From Limnovirga sp038203525 (lineage in GTDB: Bacteria; Bacteroidota; Bacteroidia; Chitinophagales; Chitinophagaceae), in contig JBBRDW010000135.1 of assembly GCA_038203525.1 (NCBI GenBank), forward strand, positions 1-11,967: a DNA stretch of 11,967 nt. The letters are read 5' to 3'. A model generated the notes under the pieces. That model was not told the DNA's origin, made no database searches, and saw only the letters and a list, made by a program, of their open reading frames with translations. How positions within the stretch are numbered: position 1 is the first letter of the stretch; each line of letters begins with the position of its first letter. Below, one piece after another: positions 7,667 through 11,967 of the stretch. Position numbers and translations under genes: made by a program.

Positions 7667-7756
7667 GTCATCATGTCATAGTAACGGCTTTTGGTATTTT
7701 CTTTGTCAAACTTGGTTAACCTTGCGGCACGTCGTTTTGCTACCCATTGGTTTGCA

Positions 7757-7775
7757 GTATAAATGTGCGACGCAA
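7757..7775 (+). repeat. Box A only of the intergenic repeat, copy 5
   Basis: GTATAAATGTGCGACGCAA matches the common 19-mer at 16 of 19 positions and keeps the GTGCGACGCAA core intact. No credible box B follows at the expected distance. It lies 48 nt before the htpG start codon and is the only copy in a 5' leader of a gene on its own strand. Confidence 0.55.
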
Positions 7776-7823
7776 GAATGTTCAATTAATAATCTAAAAG
7801 CTGACTACAAAAATCTCTCAACT

Positions 7824-9677
7824 ATGCAAAAAGGACAAATAAGGGTCGAAACGGAAAACATTTTCCCCATCATTAAAAAATTCCTGTACAGCGACCACGA
7901 AATTTTTCTGCGCGAACTGGTGAGCAACGCCGTAGACGCATCGCAGAAAATTAAAACGCTTTCTTCCATTGGCGAAGCCAAAGGCGACCTCGGTGAACTT
8001 CGTATAGACGTAACACTCGACACCAAAGAAAAAACGCTCACCATTGCCGACCGCGGCGTGGGCATGAATAACGAAGAAGTGGATAAATACCTGAATCAGG
8101 TTGCCTTCAGCGGTGCTGAAGAGTTTTTACACAAGTATAAAGACGCCAATATTATCGGCCATTTTGGCCTTGGCTTTTACAGTGCTTTTATGGTGTCCGA
8201 GAAGGTGGAAGTATTAAGCCAAAGCTATAACGACGAAGCCGCAACTGTTTACTGGAGCTGCGATGGTAGCCCGGAATTTGAACTGTATGATGTGGAAAAG
8301 AAAGACCGCGGCACAAAAATAATTCTACACATTAACGAAGAAAGCAGCGAGTTTTTAGAAGCCGGCCGCATTAAAAGTATTCTTGAAAAATTCTGTAAGT
8401 TTTTGCCGGTAGCCATATATTTTAACGAATCAGGCGAAGATAAAAAAGAAGGTGAAGAAGAAAAGCCAATCAATAATACCAACCCAATCTGGACCAAAAA
8501 ACCCAACGAACTTACTACTGAAGACTACCAGAATTTTTATAAAGAATTATATCCCTACGGCGAAACGCCTTTATTCTGGATTCATTTGAATGTAGATTAT
8601 CCGTTCAACCTAACCGGTGTATTGTATTTCCCTAAAATCAAACAGAGCTACGAGATACAAAAAGATAAAATTCAACTGTACAGCAACCAGGTGTTTGTAA
8701 CAGATGAAGTAAAAGAAATTGTACCCGAATTCCTGATGCTGATGCATGGTGTAATTGACAGCCCCGATATTCCTTTGAACGTAAGCCGAAGCTACCTGCA
8801 GGGCGACCCCAATGTAAAGAAAATCAACTCCTACATTACCAAAAAGGTAGCCGATAAACTGGACGAGATTTTCCGCAGCGACAGAACTTCTTTCGAAGAA
8901 AAATGGGAAAGCATTGGACTGTTTGTGAAGTACGGAATGATGACGGACGACAAGTTTTTAGAAAAGGCCAACAAGTTTGTAATTCTCCAGGACACAGCCG
9001 ACAAAAAGTTTTATACCTACGAAGAATATAAAATTGCCACCGAAACTTTACAGAAGAATAAAGAAGGCAAACACGTAATTCTTTATACCACCGATCTCAT
9101 ACAGCAGGATGCCTATATACAGGCCTGCACGGCAAAAGGCTTTATTGTTGTAAAGCTCGAAACACTTATAGATGCAGCATTTATCAACAACATGGAAATG
9201 AAATGGGAGAACGTTCATTTTGTTCGTGTAGATGCTGATATTGTTGACAACATTATAGACAAACAGGAACACACAGAAAGCGTCTTAAGTAAGGATGAAG
9301 AAACAAAACTGAAAGAATTATTTACGCCCGAAACAAAAGAGCTGCATGTAACGGTTGAAGTAAAAGGTTTAAGCCCCGATACTGCTCCGGTTGTTGCAAC
9401 CCGCCCCGAATTTATGCGCCGCATGAAAGACATGGGCGCTGCAGGTGGCGGTATGGCTGCTTTCTACGCCACCATGCCCGACGAAGTAACGCTTACCGTA
9501 AATGGCAATCACCCCATTTACCAGGCATTGTTAAACGAGCAAAACGCCGAAAAACAGCACAAGCAAATAAAAACACTCGCCGATCTTGCATTACTTTCAC
9601 AAGGCTTGCTAAAAGGAACGGATCTCACCAGTTTCATCAACCGAAGCGTAGAATTAATGCACACCGAAAAGGCATAA
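7824..9677 (+). CDS. htpG: Molecular chaperone HtpG (bacterial Hsp90)
   Basis: HtpG is the cytosolic dimeric Hsp90 that remodels client proteins through an ATP-driven clamp cycle. The 617-residue product begins with the canonical KGQIRVETENIFPIIKKF segment. The GHKL ATP site shows Glu31 (attacking-water activator) and Asn35 (Mg2+ ligand) within FLRELVSNAVDA, Asp76 in IADRGVGM, and the glycine-rich lid motif GHFGLGFYS (112-120). A short acidic/lysine-rich linker at about 202-215 precedes the middle domain, which carries VNVSRSYLQ-type sequence near the conserved Arg region. The rest forms the middle and dimerisation domains, without the eukaryotic MEEVD tail. The ATG at 7824 was chosen over an upstream one (7665) because 53 extra residues would be read through the repeat and terminator region. 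It is followed by its own terminator. Confidence 0.97.
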   Translation: MQKGQIRVETENIFPIIKKFLYSDHEIFLRELVSNAVDASQKIKTLSSIGEAKGDLGELRIDVTLDTKEKTLTIADRGVGMNNEEVDKYLNQVAFSGAEEFLHKYKDANIIGHFGLGFYSAFMVSEKVEVLSQSYNDEAATVYWSCDGSPEFELYDVEKKDRGTKIILHINEESSEFLEAGRIKSILEKFCKFLPVAIYFNESGEDKKEGEEEKPINNTNPIWTKKPNELTTEDYQNFYKELYPYGETPLFWIHLNVDYPFNLTGVLYFPKIKQSYEIQKDKIQLYSNQVFVTDEVKEIVPEFLMLMHGVIDSPDIPLNVSRSYLQGDPNVKKINSYITKKVADKLDEIFRSDRTSFEEKWESIGLFVKYGMMTDDKFLEKANKFVILQDTADKKFYTYEEYKIATETLQKNKEGKHVILYTTDLIQQDAYIQACTAKGFIVVKLETLIDAAFINNMEMKWENVHFVRVDADIVDNIIDKQEHTESVLSKDEETKLKELFTPETKELHVTVEVKGLSPDTAPVVATRPEFMRRMKDMGAAGGGMAAFYATMPDEVTLTVNGNHPIYQALLNEQNAEKQHKQIKTLADLALLSQGLLKGTDLTSFINRSVELMHTEKA

Positions 9678-9696
9678 TTTTTTTTCTTGAATAATT

Positions 9697-9727
9697 AAAA
9701 GCCACCTTTTGTTAAGGGTGGCTTTTT
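9697..9727 (+). terminator. Rho-independent terminator of htpG
   Basis: A perfect 10-bp stem pairs 9697-9706 (AAAAGCCACC) with 9717-9726 (GGTGGCTTTT) around a 10-nt loop, followed by TTTTTCTT. It lies 19 nt past the htpG stop codon. Its T-tract is shared with box B of repeat copy 6. Confidence 0.88.
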
Positions 9728-9782
9728 CTTGGGCCAGGCATTCACGCTGCTATTAAACTTCCGTTGCGTCGCACTCTTGTAC
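9723..9782 (-). repeat. Two-box intergenic repeat, copy 6
   Basis: On the minus strand, box A (9782-9764) is identical over 19 nt to copies 1, 2 and 3. Box B (ATGCCTGGCCCAAGAAAAA) is at 9741-9723, with 22 nt between. Relative to htpG it has the same order as copies 1 and 2 have to their genes: gene, then box B, then box A. It overlaps the T-tract of the htpG terminator. Confidence 0.8.
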
Positions 9783-9817
9783 GACGGGAACAGGGCTGAG
9801 CAGGTGGAAGGGCCGAT

Positions 9818-9882
9818 AGTTGATGGTTCATAGTTCAAAGTTCAAAACTATGATGGTAATTACCTCCTTGCCTCTTTGCCTC
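9818..9882. repeat. Short inverted and tandem repeats upstream of the HipA-like gene
   Basis: TCATAGTT (9828-9835) and AACTATGA (9846-9853) form a perfect 8-bp inverted repeat around a 10-nt loop that itself contains a GTTCAAA direct repeat. A pyrimidine-rich stretch follows, with TTGCCTC and TTTGCCTC in tandem (about 9868-9882). The hairpin has no U-run, so it does not look like a terminator. Confidence 0.5.
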
Positions 9883-9898
9883 TTTTAATTTAACTTTC
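9868..9898 (+). promoter_or_regulatory. Weak promoter candidate for the HipA-like/DUF3037 pair
   Basis: TTG at 9868-9870 and TAACTTTC at 9891-9898, 20 bp apart, resemble the Bacteroidota -33 TTTG and -7 TAnnTTTG boxes. The -7 box has one mismatch (C for the final G). It lies 40 nt before the kinase start codon. Confidence 0.3.
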
Positions 9899-9938
9899 AC
9901 TTTTTATAGTACCCGGAACAGCAATTTGAACGAGTATA

Positions 9939-10736
9939 ATGACGGATAAACTGCCCGAAATAAGAACCGTAAATGTTACCCGCTATATCACGCCGCTGCG
10001 CGAAGGCGGCTCGCTGCCCGCCATTGCCGAGGCAGACGACGGGTTTATATATGTGCTTAAGTTTCGCGGTGCTGGGCAGGGTGTAAAATCGCTGATAGCA
10101 GAACTTATTTCGGGCGAAATTGCCCGGTTGCTGGGTTTTAAAGTTCCCGAAATTGTTTTCGCAAATCTGGATGAGGCTTTTGGCCGCAGCGAACCCGACG
10201 AGGAGATTCAGGACCTGCTGAAAGCCAGTGTGGGGCTTAATCTTGCACTGCATTATTTATCAGGCGCGTTTACTTTTGATAGTGCGGTAACTAAAATAAA
10301 TGCTACACTTGCTTCTCAGGTACTCTGGTTCGATTGCCTGGTTACCAATGTTGACCGAACGGCCCGCAACACCAATATGCTTAGCTGGCGCAACGGAATT
10401 TGGTTGATAGACCATGGCGCATCGCTGTACTTTCACCATAGCTGGCAGCAGCCGGAAGAACAGGCAAAAAAAACCTTCCCCATGGTAAAGGATCATGTGT
10501 TTCTGTCAGCCGCGGCGGAGCTTGAAACCGTAAATGAGCAGTTTAAAAATATACTTACAGAAGACAAGATAAAAGCCATCGTAAACCTGGTTCCGGATGT
10601 CTGGCTGGCCGATGCCTCCAGCACCGAAACACCGGAAGAAAAACGCAACGTGTACACAAGGTTTTTAACCACAAGGCTTGGCCTGTCAGCAAATTTTGTA
10701 AAAGAAGCAAACCATGCAAGAGAAGCAATTATTTGA
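9939..10736 (+). CDS. HipA-like protein kinase (HipA_2-type domain)
   Basis: A 265-residue stand-alone protein resembling the HipA-like kinase domain family. The E. coli toxin HipA phosphorylates glutamyl-tRNA synthetase; the substrate here is unknown. The N-lobe shows Lys41 in YVLKFRG as the probable ATP-contacting lysine, a glycine-rich GAGQG (44-48) and Glu55 or Glu60 as its partner. The catalytic loop NVDRTARNTN gives Asp139 and Asn144 with the same D-x4-N spacing as HipA D309/N314. LIDHGASL supplies the metal-binding Asp158, and HH follows at 166-167. It is much shorter than HipA (about 440 residues) and lacks that protein's N-subdomain. No HipB-like helix-turn-helix antitoxin is adjacent. 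Its last 23 bp overlap the DUF3037 gene, which suggests coupled translation and a shared function. The kinase assignment is strong; a toxin role is not established. Confidence 0.85.
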   Translation: MTDKLPEIRTVNVTRYITPLREGGSLPAIAEADDGFIYVLKFRGAGQGVKSLIAELISGEIARLLGFKVPEIVFANLDEAFGRSEPDEEIQDLLKASVGLNLALHYLSGAFTFDSAVTKINATLASQVLWFDCLVTNVDRTARNTNMLSWRNGIWLIDHGASLYFHHSWQQPEEQAKKTFPMVKDHVFLSAAAELETVNEQFKNILTEDKIKAIVNLVPDVWLADASSTETPEEKRNVYTRFLTTRLGLSANFVKEANHAREAII

Positions 10737-11097
10737 GTATGCGGTGATACGCGTGGTGCCCTGTGTGGAACGCGAAGAATTCATCAATGCCGGTGTAGTG
10801 GTATTTTGTGCTGCGCAAAATTTTCTGCAGGTAAAAATAGAACTGAACGAGACCCGTTTTAACGCATTAACCAGCGAAGTACCTATTGCCGAAGTGCAGA
10901 AAAGGCTTCATGCTTTTGAACAGATAGCTGCCGGCGTTACCTCAACGGGTGCCATTGCCGCCTTACCAACAGCATCCCGTTTCCGCTGGCTTACGGCGGC
11001 TCGCAGTACCATTGTACAAACCTCGGCGGTACACCCCGGCCTTACCGGCAATGCGCCCGAAACGCTGGAAAAACTATACACGCAGCTGGTGAAATAA
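10714..11097 (+). CDS. DUF3037 family protein, partner of the HipA-like kinase
   Basis: A 127-residue cytosolic protein matching the DUF3037 pattern: the N-terminal FEYAVIRVVPCVEREEFINAGVVVFC block (residues 7-32) with its R-E-E-F-x-N-x-G-V-V-x-F signature. A helical middle and the segment RFRWLTAARSTIVQTSAVHPG follow. There is no signal peptide or membrane segment. Its start overlaps the kinase stop by 23 bp in another frame, so translation is probably coupled. Pairing of HipA-like kinases with DUF3037 proteins is known from other genomes, but the role of DUF3037 is not known to me. It might be a regulator, adaptor or substrate of the kinase. It is not homologous to HipB and has no recognisable DNA-binding helix-turn-helix. 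Confidence 0.82.
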   Translation: MQEKQLFEYAVIRVVPCVEREEFINAGVVVFCAAQNFLQVKIELNETRFNALTSEVPIAEVQKRLHAFEQIAAGVTSTGAIAALPTASRFRWLTAARSTIVQTSAVHPGLTGNAPETLEKLYTQLVK

Positions 11098-11442
11098 TTG
11101 AAGAAAACCATTTTTGGACCGGCCACTTTACCATTGTTCCGCTTCGGTTGCAGCTTGCCCCGTTAAGGCGCATATGCGTCAAGAAAATTTTGATAAAAAT
11201 CACTGAAAGCGTTTACCGGTAATTGTTTTACGTCGTCTTGCAATAAGGATTTGGTAAATGATTTTAAATATTAATGCGTTGCCGAATAATCTTCGCTTTC
11301 ATTTGCAGGGAAAAAAAGCAACTGAGTTCTGAAAGTGGCATAGAGAACCAACCGTACAATCACCCATGAACTATCGGTACACACAGGCATATGAAGAAAG
11401 GTGAACCTTGTTGACTTAACTTTAAGATCAAAAAAGTTCACC
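11098..11442. other. Non-coding stretch before the IS110 transposase, probably including the element's left end
   Basis: No supportable gene is present in these 345 bp. Visible structure includes a 10-bp palindrome CGCATATGCG (11169-11178), another TTACCGGTAA (11213-11222), and a GTTCT/AGAAC pair around 11326-11346. IS110-family elements of the IS621 type carry a bridge RNA gene in the non-coding DNA before the transposase, so part of this stretch could be one. The left boundary of the element cannot be fixed, because IS110 elements usually lack terminal inverted repeats and clear target duplications. Confidence 0.4.
11400..11442 (+). promoter_or_regulatory. Inverted repeat ending at the transposase start codon
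   Basis: GGTGAAC (11400-11406) and GTTCACC (11436-11442) are perfect 7-nt complements around a 29-nt loop. The right arm abuts the ATG at 11443. In a read-through transcript the stem would occlude the ribosome landing area. Many insertion sequences limit transposase synthesis from outside transcripts this way; here it is inferred from position only. Confidence 0.4.
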
Positions 11443-11967
11443 ATGAAAAAGAAAAGTAAAAAAACCTATTCAATTCCTTTAAGGCTGCCAAAAGTAGCCG
11501 GGATTGATTGTCATCAGAGCAGCTACAAAGTAGCTGTCTGTAAAGAAGGCCAGGTAACTGTTGTGGAAACATTTGGAACGTTTACCGATGATGTAGAAAA
11601 AATCAGGGATCGGTTGCTGCAGTATGGCATTTGCCATGTCATTATTGAAAGCACAGGTGTTTACTGGCGCCATTTATACCGGGTACTCACTGAAGCCGGT
11701 ATAAAAGTGGTCGTGGTCAATCCCTTCACGGTAAAGCAAAATCCGTTGGAAAAGACGGATAAACCTGATGCGGTATGGCTAGCCACTATTTTAATGAACG
11801 GGATGGCCAAACCCAGTTTAATGGTGAGTGAGCAGCAGGAGGCACTCAGGGAACTTACCCGTCAGCGGCTGCATTATACACAGGAACTTACCCGCATCAA
11901 AAACAGGATCATCCGCATACCGGAAAGTTGCAATTATAAAATCATGTCGGTTGTATCCAACATTTCT
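11443..11967 (+). CDS. IS110-family transposase, 3' end beyond the window
   Basis: The frame is open for 175 codons from the ATG at 11443 to the last base, with no stop; family members are usually 320-420 residues. The N-terminal DEDD RuvC-like domain is recognisable. Asp22 is in GIDCHQSSYKVAV, Glu69 in IIESTGVYWRHLYRVL, and Asp106 and Asp109 in KTDKPDAVWLA, the expected four acidic residues in order. A coiled-coil-like linker follows (about 130-158), then NYKIMSVVSNIS, matching the conserved block before the C-terminal domain. The catalytic Ser domain lies outside the window, so intactness and the IS110 versus IS1111 subgroup cannot be judged. IS110 enzymes recombine DNA through a Tnp active site guided by a bridge RNA. 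Immediately upstream is an inverted repeat that could restrain translation. Confidence 0.9.
   Translation, partial: MKKKSKKTYSIPLRLPKVAGIDCHQSSYKVAVCKEGQVTVVETFGTFTDDVEKIRDRLLQYGICHVIIESTGVYWRHLYRVLTEAGIKVVVVNPFTVKQNPLEKTDKPDAVWLATILMNGMAKPSLMVSEQQEALRELTRQRLHYTQELTRIKNRIIRIPESCNYKIMSVVSNIS
11443..11967 (+). mobile_element. IS110-family insertion sequence, left part only
   Basis: The element is recognised from its transposase. Its left end must lie between the DUF3037 stop codon (11097) and the transposase start (11443); its right end is outside the window. The coordinates given are only the certain part. It sits directly after the HipA-like/DUF3037 pair and disrupts no recognisable gene within the window. 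Confidence 0.8.

Noticed and set aside
7525..7785. Leftward 86-codon basic peptide (KRRAARLTKFDK region)
   Set aside because: It runs from repeat copy 5 through the cytochrome terminator into the cytochrome coding sequence antisense. No family was recognised.
154..9782. Repeated 19-mers as a CRISPR array
   Set aside because: Copies are hundreds to thousands of bases apart, lie on both strands and sit in separate intergenic gaps. There are no regularly spaced unique spacers and no cas genes.
9697..9782. Terminator plus repeat after htpG as a small RNA gene
   Set aside because: All structure is explained by the htpG terminator and repeat copy 6. No separate promoter is visible.
11479..11673. 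Leftward 64-codon frame
   Set aside because: It is antisense to the IS110 transposase, whose DEDD motifs fix the true frame.

Overview
The window looks like chromosomal DNA of a Bacteroidota bacterium, most likely of the Chitinophagaceae type. The supporting signs are AT-rich intergenic DNA, start codons without Shine-Dalgarno sequences, promoter-like TAnnTTTG boxes, and housekeeping proteins of Bacteroidota character. The family-level assignment is an inference from style; no marker gene is present.

Layout. Positions 1-225 hold the possible first codons of a leftward gene and one copy of a dispersed repeat. Next come a leftward BamA/TamA-type outer-membrane barrel gene (226-2013) and a divergent hemW heme chaperone gene (2050-3171), whose start codons are only 36 bp apart. 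gpsA (3267-4265, leftward) converges on hemW. A 440-bp gap carries two inverted repeat copies and the dnaK terminator, followed by dnaK (4706-6610, leftward). After a 359-bp gap come a monoheme cytochrome c lipoprotein (6970-7593), its terminator, and htpG (7824-9677). The last third holds a HipA-like kinase overlapping a DUF3037 gene (9939-11097). A 345-bp non-coding stretch then leads to the 5' part of an IS110-family transposase that runs off the window (11443-11967).

Function. The first three quarters are ordinary housekeeping genes: envelope assembly, heme delivery, the glycerol-3-phosphate supply for phospholipids, and two ATP-dependent chaperones (DnaK and HtpG) facing away from each other with a cytochrome between. 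They share no single pathway. The accessory part is the kinase/DUF3037 pair and the IS110 element at the right edge.

Most notable unexplained structure: a two-box intergenic repeat. Box A is a 19-mer, GTACAAGAGTGCGACGCAA. Box B is TGCCYGGSYC followed by an A-run. They lie 21-22 nt apart in four good copies (154, 3201, 4376, 9723), and three degraded copies lie in other gaps. Every intergenic gap longer than about 90 bp holds at least one copy, except the gap next to IS110. Four copies sit just downstream of a gene's 3' end in the same relative orientation. The second candidate for an under-described system is the overlapping HipA-like kinase/DUF3037 pair.
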